From assembly GCF_000711695.1 (NCBI RefSeq), contig NW_013546978.1, positions 1-64,000 of the forward strand: a stretch of 64,000 nt of DNA, in the 5' to 3' direction. The translations under genes were made by a program, and so were the position numbers. The notes under the pieces are model-generated. The model made no database searches, was not told the DNA's origin, and saw only the letters and a list, made by a program, of their open reading frames with translations. Each line of letters opens with the position of its first letter. The stretch's first letter is position 1. This DNA is from Tilletiaria anomala UBC 951. Taxonomy: Eukaryota > Basidiomycota > Exobasidiomycetes > Georgefischeriales > Tilletiariaceae. Below, piece after piece: positions 9,598-21,224 of this stretch.

Positions 9598-12500
9598 CTA
9601 TGCCTCTTTGAGCTTTTTGACACCAGTCGGTGGGTTGACGAACGTCCGAGTGATCCACTTGCATACCTCATCGATCAGGATGACCGGTGCTGAGATGTAC
9701 AGAACGCCCTTCCATTCGGCCCAGTTGAGCGGCGTAATGACAAAGAGTTCGCGCAGAAAGGGTGTCTGAAGAGGCAACGTTGCGTCAGAATCTAAGCGCT
9801 GGAGAAGATCGAGGATGCACTCACGTAGAGGATCATGAAGTGGAGTGCCATAGAAAGGACAATCGCAAAGATGAGGAAAGGGTTCTTGGTGGGCGGCTGC
9901 ACCAGCAGGCTGTCCTCCTCGCTGAGCGAGTTGAGTGCGTTGAACATCTCTATGGTGACAAGGATGCTCAAGCTGATGGTCGTGGCGCGCTTACTCAGCT
10001 CGTTGACGAACATCTCGCAGCCTATCTCGGGGAAGAGCGTGCCGCACTGGTGAAAGTGCGTGAGCTGGTAGAAGCTGATCTGCGGTCCGCCCTCGTAGAA
10101 CATGAACCACCACGCGTAACCGCCGACGGTGGCGACGCCGACGTACGTGCCGATGAGCAGGTACCGAATAAAGAGCCACTTGGACACGAGCGGGTCTTCG
10201 CGTCTGCGCGGCTTGTGGCGCATCACCTCGTGGTCAGGAGGGTTGAAGCCGAGAGCGGTAGCGGGCAAGCCGTCCGTAACGAGGTTGACCCAGAGCAGCT
10301 GGACAGGGATGAGCGCCTCCGGCATGCCAAGGAGCACGGTGAGGAAGATCGATACGACCTCGCCGATGTTGGAGGAGATGAGGTAGCGGATGAAGCTCTG
10401 CATGTTGTTGTAGATCGACCTGCCTTCCTCGACGGCCGTCTCAATAGTCGCAAAGTTGTCGTCCGCGAGGACCATGTCTGCGGCGGACTTGGCGACGTCC
10501 GTGCCAGTACCCATAGCAATTCCAATGTCGGCCTTCTTGAGCGCTGGCGCGTCGTTAACGCCATCGCCCGTCATGGCGACGACGAGGCCCTGCTCCTGGA
10601 GGAGGTCAACGAGCTGGCTCTTGTGCGTCGGCTCCGTGCGCGAGAACAAGCTGGCACGCAGCACGGCGTCGCGCTTGGCCTGGTCGTCAAGCTCGTCGAA
10701 CTCGCGACCCGTGTAACTCTTACCGGTGAGGTCCTCGCTGTCGCCAAAGACGCCGATCTGCCGGCAGATTGTCTCGGCCGTGTTCTTGTTGTCGCCTGTG
10801 ATGACGATGACGCGGATACCGGCGCTCCTGCAGCGCTCGATCGCGCCTCGGACCTCTGGCCGCGGCGGGTCGAGCATGCCGACGAGGCCGACGAACGTCA
10901 TATTTTGCTCATAGCGCGCATACTCTGCGGTGGTCTCAGACTTGTACGCCTGTATGTCGAGCGGCACACCTTCGGCCACGGCGAGGACGAGGCAGCGCAG
11001 GCCGCGCGTCGCGTAATCGGCCACCTTGTCGTTCAAGCTATTGCGGATCGCAGGAGTCATCTGTGCGCGCGCCTTGCCGAGGTGGAGGAACGAGCAGCGA
11101 TCGAGCACGGTCTCAGGCGCGCCCTTGACGAGTAGCACGCCGCTGTTGTCCGTGCGACGGATGAGGACACTCATGCTTTTGCGATCGCGCGAGAACTCAA
11201 GCGTCAGCAGGCGCGGGATGGATGCCTGGTAGAGCGTCGAGACGGCGTTGGCACGCTGCACTGCGTCCAGCGTGGCAAATGAAGCGTTCGCCGTGTTGTC
11301 GTGGTGGCCAATTTTCTCGACAAGCACCTTAAGTGCGGCTTCGGTCGGCTGCCCAATGCAGTTGTACCTCTTGTCCTCAGCGCTGTAGACGACCTGAGCA
11401 TCGTTGCAGACAGCCGCGACTTCCGCCAGCGCCTGGATCGAGCTATCAGCGACGTTGAGCTTGCCGACGGGGTTGCTAGCGGCGGTGGACGTGATGGCGC
11501 CTTCGGGTGCGTAGCTGCTGCCTTCAACGTCAAACTCGCGCACGTCGGCCGCCGAGTCGCCAAAGACAAGGAAACGCGTAACGCTCATCTGGTTCGTGGT
11601 GAGCGTGCCAGTCTTGTCGGAGCAGATCACGTTAGTCGAGCCGAGCGTCTCGACCGAGGGTAGGTGGCGGACGATGGCGTTCTTCGCAGCCATCTTCTTC
11701 GTCCCGAGCGCGAGGCACGCCGTAATGACCGCAGCTAGGCCTTCGGGGATGGCGGCAACGGCGAGCGCGACTGCGATCTTGAAGTAGTAGATGGCCCCTT
11801 TGAGCGTGCCGTGGTGGCTTGCATCGCTGAAGTGTCGAATGTTCACGAGCCACACAAGAATGCAGATGACGCTAATGACCTTGGCAAGCATGTCGCCAAA
11901 CTCATCGAGCTTCTGCTTCAGCGGCGTCTTTTCGTCGGCGTCCTTTTGGCTGATTTCCGCATGGATGTCACCGATGGCTGTCTTCTCTCCGGTGCGAACG
12001 ACGATGGCGACGCCGGAGCCACTGACGATGGTGGTGCCACTGAAAAGGGTGTTGGTCATGTCCTGCTTGACGGCGCGTGCGTCTGCCACGGGAGAAAGGT
12101 CCTTGTTGACGGCGATAGATTCGCCAGTTAGAATGGCCTGGTCAACGCGGAAGCTGCTCGAATTGATGGCGATCAGGCGGCAGTCAGCGGGGACTTTGTC
12201 GCCGACGGCGATGACGAGAATATCACCGGGCACCAGCTCCTCTGCCTTGACGCGAAGCGTCGAGCCATCGCGTACGACAGAGGCATTGTCCGGCGAGTAC
12301 TTTTTGAGCGCTTCGATCGACTCTTCGGCATTGCGCTCCTGGACCACGCCAACAGTCGCGTTGGCGATGAGAATCAGGAAGATGACACCTGGCTCGATGA
12401 GCGCGGTGCCAAGCGACTCATACTCTTCTAACAGCGCGAGAACGAAGGAGATGACGGCTGAAGCGAGCAGGATAAGGACAAGCTGGTCCTTAAACTGGTC

Positions 12501-12743
12501 AAGAATCAACTTGAAGAGCGAGTCGCCTGCCTGCTCCGGCAAGGCTTTGCGATCGAAACACATAGCAATTGGCGGGTCAGTCATTCAGTTGCACTGTGTG
12601 GGAGGTGTCAATAGCCGCTACTCACCATTCTTTCCATATTTAGTGTGCCTCTCCGCGATCTCGCTGGAAGACAAGCCCTTCTTTGCATCCGAGCCGAGCG
12701 CTTTGATGCACTCCTCCACCGTGTGTGTCCATGCCGCGTCCAT
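9598..12743 (-). CDS. eca1: SERCA-type ER calcium-transporting P-type ATPase
   Basis: This P2A ATPase pumps Ca2+ from cytosol into the ER, coupled to ATP. Exons 12743-12626, 12544-9825 and 9765-9598 give 1001 residues, the usual SERCA length. Motifs in order: ALLEEYE and [10 protein letters not shown] in the first helices, LTGES (A domain), [10 protein letters not shown] in helix 4, [12 protein letters not shown] with the phosphorylated Asp near residue 350 (as in animal SERCA), KGAPE in the nucleotide domain, [14 protein letters not shown] hinge, [26 protein letters not shown] in helix 6. The last exon ends with helix 10 ([18 protein letters not shown]). Animal SERCA, fission yeast and smut Eca1 belong here, while the yeast Pmr1 Golgi pump is a different subfamily. 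Convergent with the small gene at 9086. Assignment firm; symbol by analogy with smut fungi. Confidence 0.96.
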
Positions 12744-13902
12744 TCTCGAAATTGTGAGAAGCTTTGACCGTTGCTGATGTTGATCTGCTGACTGCTGCTA
12801 TCGAAGCTTGCTGGTTGCTGCCAGGTAAGAATGGCCCCTTTCCTATCACCTAGAAGGTAGCTTGGGATCCGTATTTGCTACGTAGCGCCCGTACGACGTG
12901 TTGGGGTTCGTACAGGAAGGACTTGCTGTGAAGCTGCAAGCTCTTCAGGTCTGTGCGTAGGTTGTGGCGCAGGCAGGACACTCTACCGGGTAGTCCAATT
13001 TGCAGCGGACTCCCTCTATGCGTGCTTTTGTGACCAGGCCTTACGTGTGTGTCTTCTTGCCGGGGATGGAGCGAAGAAGTATATGGACCCGATGTGATGC
13101 CAAGCGGCACCGAATGGGAAGTGTGGGATGGGCGAGATTTGAATGGTTGACGTGGAGTGCTGCTGGACATGCAGAGGGAAGTATCAGTCGTTGCAATGCC
13201 ACGGCAGCACTCGTCACTCTAGAGCCAAACACCAGTTCCTTTCTTGCGCATTCCGCCCTGCTTCTGCACGGCACCACCCAGTGAGGGAACACGGGCGCTG
13301 GGCAAAAGCAAACTAATATTTTTGCGAAAGATTCCCCATTTCGAACTAAACAGTCCAGTTCAAAGATGCGCACGTGTTGTGAAGGATGGAAGGATCACGT
13401 GACAATGCGTTCAACCGGGTCCTGGCATGGGGCCCCACCATCAGAGCATCGACCAGCGTCTCCCATCTCCCCAGCGTAGCACTTATGGTCGACTATGGAA
13501 TATGCACCTGTACGCTCCTCAGACTTGTACGAATCCAGCAAGTATCCTTGCCTTTGTAGAGTGCTTCTGCCCCTCTGGAGATTGGTGTGCTGTGAGCGCC
13601 GCCTGTCGCAACACTTTTACAGGGTATGTACCTTGCGGACTGGGCTTACATAGTGCAGTGAGGTGGGAAAAAACGTAGAGGCAGTCTGCCAGCTGCTGAA
13701 ATTTACGAGGAACCGCATAAATCTGTAAACCCACGCACTTGCCATCGGTTGAGTGCCCGCCCAATTCCTTCATCCAGCTCAACATGTGCAGCGGATGGAA
13801 ATGGACGTCAATGTGGATTGCTTACAACAATGTACAACACCTAGTCGCCTACGCACAAAGTCACGAGTTGCGCACTGGAGAGGGGATTATAGAAGCCCAA
13901 AA
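12744..13902. other. Intergenic region eca1 / cwc22
   Basis: About 1.16 kb lie between the start codons of the divergent genes eca1 and cwc22, so both promoters are expected here. It contains a CACGTGAC E-box-like site at 13396-13403 and the coding-looking segment at 13427-13678 described separately. I see no other gene. Confidence 0.5.
13427..13678 (+). other. Segment A: coding-looking block related to 25438-25577
   Basis: An open frame of 83 codons ends at 13678. Its core (13476-13616) reads YGRLWNMHLYAPQT, ILAFVECFCPSGDWCA, RN. The same frame of the block at 25438-25577 reads QYAAQT, IIPAFVQCLCTFGDWCA, ARNN. About half of 46 aligned codons give the same residue and several differences are synonymous, which hints that the shared ancestor was coding. 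It is not clear that segment A is expressed: there is no strong start context, and it lies about 290 bases upstream of the cwc22 start codon, where a promoter or 5' leader is expected. No family recognised. Confidence 0.4.
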
Positions 13903-16754
13903 ATGGCTGAATTGTCTGCGAACTCACGGGTGAGCGCGGGCAGCCGATCGCTTTCTCCCGTGAAGCGCAGCAGTCAGGAAAGGCACAGTCGCTCTCCATC
14001 ACCTGCGTCGCCAGCCGACTCTGACGCGGACGATGATCGCGATGACGAAGCAGAAATGGCGAGGCGTGGAAGTGGCGAGAGTCAGTCGAAGGGAAAGGGC
14101 CGGGTGCGCAGCCCGCCCAGTGCAGACAGCGGCAGCGACGCGCCAGGAAGGAGCCCTCCACGCAAGAGGGCCGCACGCAGGTCACGTTCTCCTCGTGATG
14201 TGGAAGAGCGCTCGCTGGTGCGCAGAAGCGGTGCGAACGGAGATTCGAAAGCTGTCTCTGAGAAACAGAAAGGCGACCCCACTGGTACCGCCGAGGCGAA
14301 AGGTGCAGCCCTGCGCACAACTCTGGCCCAACTCTCCGCGACAACCAAAGCTGGAGGAGCCTACGTTCCCCCTGCGCGTCTGCGCGCGCTCATGGCTGAG
14401 GCAGCGGCAGCGGACCCCGGCAGTGTAGAGTACCAACGCATGAGCTGGGACGCCCTCAAAAAGAGTATTACCGGTCTCATCAACAAGGTTGCCGTGGAAA
14501 ACATCAAAATGGTCATTCCGGAGCTCTTCGGGGGGGCCAATCTCATCCGCGGAAGAGGACTGTACTGCCGAGCAATCATGAAGGCGCAGGGCCTTTCTTT
14601 GCCCTACTCGCCGGTCTTTGCTTCGTTGACGGCCGTCATCAACACGAAGCTCCCGCAAATTGGCGAGCTGCTACTCACGCGTCTCGTAAGCCAATTTCGA
14701 CGTAGCTTCAAGCGCAATGACAAGGTTGTCTGTGGCGCGACACTTCATTTCCTCGCGCATCTCGTCAACCAGCGAGTGGCCAATGAGATCCTTGCGCTGG
14801 AGATTCTCGTCCTGCTGCTTGAGCGCCCCACAGACGACAGCGTCGAGCTTGCGGTGACGTTCATGCGAGAACTAGGGCAATTCCTCAGCGAGGAAAGTCC
14901 CAAGGCAACCAACAGCATTTTTGATCGTTTCCGGGCGGTTCTGTACGAAGGCAGCATCACCACGCGCGTGCAGTATATGGTCGAGCTGCTGAGCCAGGTA
15001 CGAAGGGAAAGCTTCAAAGATCATCCCAAGATCCCAGAGGGGCTTGATCTCGTCGAGGAGGCTGATCAGATCACGCACGAGATCAGCCTGGACGACCAGC
15101 TCAACGTTCAAGAAGGCCTCAATGTCTTTCGCGCTGATCCCAGCTTTCTCGAGAATGAGGACCGGTACAGGCAGATCAAAGCGGAAATCCTGGGTGACGA
15201 GTCGTCAGATGATGAATCTGGATCTGGCAGCGGTAGTGGGAGCGGATCTGGCTCCGAGTCTGCGGACGGTTCCGAAGATAAAGACGGTAAGGAGGTGCAA
15301 GATCGACTCGACATTGAGGACCGTACAGAGACGAATCTCGTCAATCTTAGGAGAACCATCTACCTGACGATCATGAGCGCAGCAATCTATGAGGAGGCTG
15401 TGCACAAGTTGATGAAGCTCAATATCCCTGAAGGTCAGGAGGTACGTCACCGATCTATTTTCAAATGCGCGTGCATCCAACGGTGGAGCTGACACTTTTC
15501 TGTGCCCCCTCGCTTGCCCAGATCGAGCTGTGTAACATGATCATCGAATGCTGCTCGCAAGAACGAACCTATTCCAAGTTCTATGGACATATGGGCGAGC
15601 GTTTCTGCAAGCTGCATCGCATGTGGAGTGGCTGCTTCGAGCAGTGTTTCCGCAACTATTACGACACGATCCATCGCTACGAGACGAACCGACTGCGGAA
15701 CATTGCACGCTTCTTTGGCCACATCATCGCAACGGACAGTATCTCCTGGGCGTCGTTTGAGATCATCCACATGAACGAAGACGACACGACGAGCAGCTCG
15801 CGCATCTTTGTCAAGATCTTATTCCAGGAGATGCAAGAGATTCTGGGCCTCAAGCAGCTTGTGCAGCGATTCAAGACGCCTGCGATGCAAGAATTCTTTG
15901 GCAACATGTTCCCGATCGACAACCCCAAGAACACGCGCTTCAGCATCAACTTCTTCACTTCGATCGGCCTCGGCGCATTGACGGAGGATATGCGTGAGCA
16001 CCTCAAGAATGTTCCGAAGATGCTCGCAGCGCAACGTGCCGCCGCCCTGCAGAATGGCGACGACAGCGATAGCAGCGACAGTGACAGCAGTTCGGATCTC
16101 AGTAGGACGAGCAGCAGCGAGTCTTCAAGCAACTCGTCCAGCCGCTCGTCGTACGATTCGCGCTACTCGGGAAGGAGGGGCAGCCCGTCGCGCAGGGGTT
16201 CGCGTCGCTCACCCTCTCCTCGTCGCCGCAGGCGCTATTCATCCGCCTACTCGCGCTCTCGCTCGCCGTCACCTCGTCGTGGTGATCGTTCGCCGCCACC
16301 AAGGTCCGCGAGACCGGGCCGTGATGCCTTCAGCCCTACCCGGGGAAGGGGTGGCAAGGGGCGAGCGCCCTCGCACTCTCTATCTCCTCTTTCCGATCGT
16401 GATGGCAGGACCAGGATCGCGCGCCGTCGGTCGTTGTCTTACTCGCGAAGCCCATCGCCCCCACCTCGAAAAGACTACCAAGATGACGAGCCGAAGGCTG
16501 GCCCGGCCGCAGGTAAGAGGCTTCGCGATGCTTCGCGCTCGCCGCCACCAACGTCGCCGCGCCGGCCACCTTCCAGGTACAACGATGCTAAGCAGGATGG
16601 GCGTGATTATTCCCCACCACTCAGGAGGAGGGATGGAGTGTACAGTGACAGGAGGTACGATGGTGGTAGCCGTGACTATGGCCGTGACGATCGTGGTGAT
16701 CCTTACAACAGGCTCCGGGACAATGGTCACGATAATCGCTACCCCAGACGATGA
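13903..16754 (+). CDS. cwc22: Pre-mRNA splicing factor Cwc22 (MIF4G and MA3 domains)
   Basis: Cwc22 joins the spliceosome at activation, is needed for the first step and in animals hands eIF4A3 to spliced mRNA. Two exons, 13903-15441 and 15522-16754, give 923 residues, like human CWC22 (908). Order: a Ser/Arg/Asp-rich head (RSPSPASPADSD), the MIF4G domain from about residue 180 to 365 (SWDALKKSITGLINKVAVEN, FGGANLIRGRGLYCRAIM), a Ser/Gly/acidic patch near 430-450, the MA3 domain from about 482 to 610 (NLRRTIYLTIMSAAIYEEA, IECCSQERTYSKFYGHMGER), then an Arg/Ser-rich tail from about 690 to the end. The open frame continues upstream to 13753, but MAELSAN at 13903 begins the SR-rich head and is the more likely start. 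Confidence 0.95.
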
Positions 16755-16999
16755 ATGCTCGTCACCGATGGAAGGATCATGGCAACATGTATAGCGGGAC
16801 CATGACGCTGCTAATGCATTCATGACGATCCTATTTCTATGATCCAAATATTCATAATGATCAAAGTATCCAAGGGCCTAGTGAGCCTTTGATGGGAGGC
16901 ATTCAAAGTTCAAGGTGCTAATGAGTGCAGCGAGACTAGGAAGGGACTGGAGGGAACACCTGCGCGCATTTCGGTAAAACTAAATCTTCACCCAACAGT
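16755..16999 (+). other. 3' flank of cwc22
   Basis: This AT-rich stretch after the cwc22 stop codon probably contains the transcript end. No gene is seen. Confidence 0.4.
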
Positions 17000-17525
17000 T
17001 TTCATCCTAGCTTCGTGCCGTCCGGAGTGCGGACAGGCTTCACTCATCTCCACGGCAGCCTGAAAGAGCTGCCACGGTTGGACGGCTCATCCACCACGTC
17101 CTACCTGCCAAGTCCATCAAGCGCTATAGAATTTTCTCACGCTTGCCTGGTTGCTACCTCCGCGTGCACATCTTCACTCGCAAGCATAACCATGAGGGGC
17201 ACATGCGCCTTCATGCGAACAATGTATCTTCTCTCGTTGCTATTTCTGTAACACTTTGCTAACCAATTCAGATCAATGGAACAAACAGACAAGTGCGAGC
17301 AAAGTTTCAAAGGCTCTGACTCTCTGCTGAGGCACAAGAAAACGCATGGAGACGACGACTACCAAAAACTCGTCGACCAAGAAGCACATATGAGTCAGCA
17401 AGACAGAAACTAAGTCATAGCGGACTATATCAAGGCACAAATCATGAATGCACTCTATTTTTTCAATTCCGCAAACTTGAAATTACGATGTCACTCCCAT
17501 TGATATCCTTTGTAGGCTTCCTCAT
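17000..17525 (+). pseudogene. Dead copy of the C2H2 zinc-finger gene end (paralogue of 19799-21224)
   Basis: This segment matches the 3' part of the zinc-finger gene at about 20880-21290. Shared stretches include CACATCTTC.CTCGCAAGCA followed by ATGAG.G.CACATGCG, GCTCTGA.TCTCTG.TGAGGCACAAGAAA, and GACTACCAAA. The intron between the two fingers is still present as a diverged spacer (about 17210-17275), and similarity continues past the old stop into the 3' flank (GAATGC.CT near 17447). The reading frame is broken in the first finger and no start is visible, so it is a pseudogene. Keeping the intron and 3' flank shows a DNA-level duplication, not reverse transcription. Confidence 0.8.
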
Positions 17526-18962
17526 TATGGCAATAATTTATCAGTAATTTGCCTCGTGCGGTCGACGGACATTCTGTGCACATGATAGAACCAGTAAGCC
17601 GCAATAGATTGCAACCCATGTATGTTGTTGATATTTATCCAGTCGCTTCTTTGTTCTGCACGTAATCGTATTGAGACCATGTTGAGGAGTGAGAGCATAG
17701 CACCTCCTCTCTCTGGTCTCTCGATCCTTATCATCAAGGTCCAACGTTCAACGCTCACAGGCACTCAAGAGGTAAATGCCGCGAATATTCTATGTTCAAG
17801 TTCCTTAAGATTTGAAAGTTCATATTTCAGATTTGGACATTGGAGATTCAGGTTTCAGGCTTCAGGCTCGGGAAGCGGTCAGCTTGGATGAAATGCATAA
17901 AGAAGCTTAAAGTGAAACCGAGCAAGAGTGCTGCAGATGGGCAATTCATGAGGTTGCGCTGCGGTAGGCTGCGGTCAGGAAAGAATAAATCATTCAGTGA
18001 GTTTAAGGAGTGAGGAAACTCTCACTGGATCGCCGGCATGAAGACTGCGCTCGAAGGACTGGGTGCAAAGAGCATCCGTTGCGCAGACGAGTATTGAGCA
18101 TTGAGCGTTAAGCATTGCGTTGCATGGGCTATTTGATAACAGGGTTGAACGTTTCTATCTATGTATGAGGCGACACAGACCAGAATTCAGTAATCAGGAT
18201 GGCACTGTCTCATACATAGAACTGTCAAAAGCAGTTTGCATGTGTCATGCGTCATGCGCTTGTGATTGCTTGAGTTCCCACCGGGATGGTGTCGTCAGGT
18301 CTGTGTCAAGCCTTCGTGGTCTATGAATGATAAGTGCGGAGTCTCCGAGAGAGAGGCTAAAGTGACAAAGGGCCATGGCAGTCGTGCAGTGCGATAGGGA
18401 TCTTTCCGCGCATATCAACAGGTGATTGCGCCTCATCTCCCTCCTGTGAAACTTTCAACGCGCAGGAGCAGTCCTCAGCGGTCTGGGTTGCCGCCAGAAA
18501 CCACCTGTCCCCTAGTAGCGTGTGAGGTGCGACATTTGGCATGCTGAAGTGTGACATGTGACACAGCATGCAGCATCCAGGGTCCTAGGCTTGCAGAAGG
18601 CAGTGATTGTGTCTCCACGCTGACATTTAAATTAAATTGGCCTTTGAGAGGGCTCTGCCGGCCATCGGAAAATCCCATGTCAAATGTTTCTTGCACATTC
18701 TCATCTCAATATGCATTAGCAAGCTGTGCGATGCCAAGCAAGCAGCTTCCAGAATCCAGGCTGTACTTTGTACACACTCGTATTGCATAGGCTGCAGTTA
18801 CCTGCCACTTTATTAGCCAAGTTCAACGCTAATGGACTTGCAAGCCACCAGTATCAAACATATATTTATCAAGTCTGGGGCTCTGTGCACTGGGCAAGTG
18901 TGAGCCCAGTTTTTGCTAACAGTCGCTGTGTGTCACAGTCCTGGAACGTGCTATTGTCTCAA

Positions 18963-18974
18963 GTATGTACATAC
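18963..18974. repeat. 12-base palindrome GTATGTACATAC
   Basis: A perfect inverted repeat with no spacer, followed by further ATACATATAC. It may be only a simple-sequence effect. Confidence 0.35.
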
Positions 18975-19253
18975 ATATACAGTGTGCATAAGGAACAACC
19001 CATGCTCCTCTAGGCTCTGCTGGGCTCACTCAAAGCTTTCTTGATTGCGGATTCGCGCTGTTTGCGGGCCCCGAAAGGTTCCGAAAGGCTCCGAAGAAAC
19101 GATCCAAAACTGCAGAATTGCAGATCAGGGGACCAAGATAGCGATCCCATCAGCCGACAGCCAGTCTTTCCTCCTAGACTCTCCTGGACCACAAACCTAC
19201 AACCCACCGTTCGAAAGCACCGTTCGAAATTGCCTGCCCACGACCATCCAGGA

Positions 19254-19269
19254 CACTACATATGTAGTG
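19254..19269. promoter_or_regulatory. 16-base perfect palindrome upstream of the zinc-finger gene
   Basis: CACTACATATGTAGTG reads the same on both strands and lies about 530 bases before the start codon at 19799. Such symmetry suits a dimeric regulator, but binding is only inferred. Confidence 0.3.
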
Positions 19270-19798
19270 CGCTAGACGCAATGTTGAAGAATGCGCTCGG
19301 GGGCCTCGGGCCTCGCGGGTAGTCATTTCGGGCCACACAAACGCCATGTCACCTACACACAGACGTCGAGGCAGTTCCCCCCTGCATACCTTACTCTTCG
19401 AGGGAGAGTGAGACTGACATAGCAGCGACCCTTTCACCTTGTTGTTAGAGCATTGTCTGGCTTCATCGTTTTATCGGCTATCTCAATGCGTGATGGGGCG
19501 ACGGGTTTTGAGATGGAAGTGTGAAGTGTACGGCGCAAGCTTCATGTCATACAGCCGAATCAGCAACGAAAGACGAACCCTCCCCCAAATGACAACATTG
19601 AACTTTGTACTTAAATGACGAAGGCAGCTTGTCATTGTCGTATATCTTGTTGTCCCTCGTCTTCTCCATCGAAGCACAACTGTGAGCCATTAAGTAACAA
19701 ACATCTTTGATCCCAGCAGACATCTCAACGCATCAACTCTACTCTTGATTGCTGTCCTGTCAAAGATCGTCTCAAGCAGCAGTTTCAGGCCCATCGTG

Positions 19799-21224
19799 AT
19801 GCCCGAGCTCAGCGTGGCTTACTCCGGTACGCATTTGCTGCCGATCGATACCCCATCTGCCACATCAATCACTTCTGTACCGCAGTATCGCTGTCCATCT
19901 CCCAACCACGACGTCGAGCCGCAGGTACGTTTGCCACCTGGGATCGAGCAAGAGCATTCCCGAAGCAGCTCATTGACGTGCACATATTTCTGGTCTTTCA
20001 GCCGATCTCTCCAGCGCTACTGCAGGTACCAAGCCTTTGGCCGTTCAGTCACGATTTCAGCCGAGGGCTCGCATTGTCAGAAGGCACCAGTACGGACGAA
20101 TCAGTCCCCGGCGGAAGTCCTGCAAGTTACATGTCCGAACCAGCAACTCCCAACCACTTTGTATTCACAAGCGAGGTTCCGCGGTTCGACATTCCAGTCA
20201 CGCTGCCTCTGCGACCGCCTTTGCAACACTCTCACACACTCGACGGCAGCAGGCAGGGTTTCGTCGCCTTGGACCCTTCCGTTGCTACCCATGCCGCTAC
20301 CACTGGCGCCGCTGCCGATGCGGAGGGCGAATTCCAAGAGTTTAAGCCTTTCAGCGATAACTATGCCATCCCTACACAGCCTCTACCCCACTTTTGCACA
20401 CCAGTGCCTTTACCCATTTGTCCCAAGGGCATGGCTCCTCCCAACGAGAACTTATCACCGGCAACGACGGGGCCACCTATTGTCGTGGACATCTCCAGCC
20501 CCTCCGCGGCATCGAGTACGAACACTTCTTCCTTTTCTTTCCAACAATTTCACTCCACTTCAACCCAAGCACCGATAATCTTCCCCTGGGACTCACGCAC
20601 GTTCTCGACTGCTCCAAGCACAGCATCAAACTTTTTCAACCTGGGTGACGCTAACACCGGCACGGGCGCCGGTTCCTTGGCCACACCGATCGCCGAGAGC
20701 CCCGGAGTGCCCATTCGGGGTCGCGCACGTAGCTCGACATACTCACAGCCAATATCAACAGCTGTGCCGCTAGCTCGCGCAAGCAGACACGCAGGGCGCC
20801 GCGCGACGCTCTCAAACAGCAGCGACCGCGCGAGCAAGCCGCTACCAGCACGGCTGCTGTCGCAAGATATTCGCTCCGCCGCGCACAATGCCAAGTGTCG
20901 GAGGAGTGAATCACGCTTGCATGGCTGCCATCTCTGCATGCACATCTTTGCTCGCAAGCACGACTATGAGAGACACATGCGAATTCATGTGAGTCTCAAC
21001 ATTTCCCTTTTTTTTAAATCTTTGGGATGTTTTTAATCAATCCGGTTCGATTGGATCAACAGACTGGGGCTTCCCCCTACCAGTGCGACAAGTGCAGCCA
21101 TTCGTTCAAGCGCTCTGATGCTCTGTTGAGGCACAAGAAACAGCATGACAATGTCGACTACCAAAGAAGCTCTGCCCAAGAAAGAAAGCATGCCTCGGTC
21201 AAGGCAGACGCCGACCTCGATTGA
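19799..21224 (+). CDS. C2H2 zinc-finger transcription factor
   Basis: Probable DNA-binding regulator with two tandem C2H2 fingers at the C-terminus. Exons 19799-19924, 20002-20988 and 21063-21224 give 424 residues (442 if the in-frame ATG at 19745 is used). Finger 1 is near residues 351-371 (CHLCMHIFARKHDYERHMRIH) and finger 2 near 379-400 (CDKCSHSFKRSDALLRHKKQH); the linker is TGASPY instead of the canonical TGEKPY, and the second intron falls exactly between finger 1 and the linker. RKHD and RSDAL resemble Crz1- and Msn2-like fungal fingers. The first 350 residues are Ser/Pro/Thr-rich without a recognised domain, as in many activators. Targets unknown. A dead copy of the finger end lies at 17000-17525. 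Confidence 0.85.

Larger units (their letters stand above)
17526..19798. other. Gene-poor region upstream of the zinc-finger gene
   Basis: No gene is recognised in these 2.3 kb. There are small sequence repeats such as TTCAGG-type units at 17840-17870 and GAGCATTGAGC near 18095, a doubled ACCGTTCGAAA near 19206-19225, and two perfect palindromes listed separately. The last few hundred bases must hold the promoter of the gene at 19799. Confidence 0.45.

Noticed and set aside
9762-11135. 457-codon open frame on the plus strand
   Set aside because: It is antisense to the well-supported calcium pump and rich in Arg, His, Val and Glu as expected for a shadow of GC-biased codons.
11791-12777. 328-codon open frame antisense to the pump start
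   Set aside because: Shadow frame of the same gene; Ser/Met/Thr-rich with no domain.
13476-13616. Idea that segments A and B are a spliceosomal snRNA
   Set aside because: I compared by memory with U1, U2, U4, U5 and U6 landmarks and saw none; the shared frame fits coding descent better.
13753-13902. Upstream in-frame start of Cwc22
   Set aside because: The 50 extra residues lack the SR-rich character and overlap probable 5' leader.
17000-17525. Idea that the zinc-finger remnant is a processed (retro) copy
   Set aside because: The intron and 3' flank are still present, so it is a DNA duplication.
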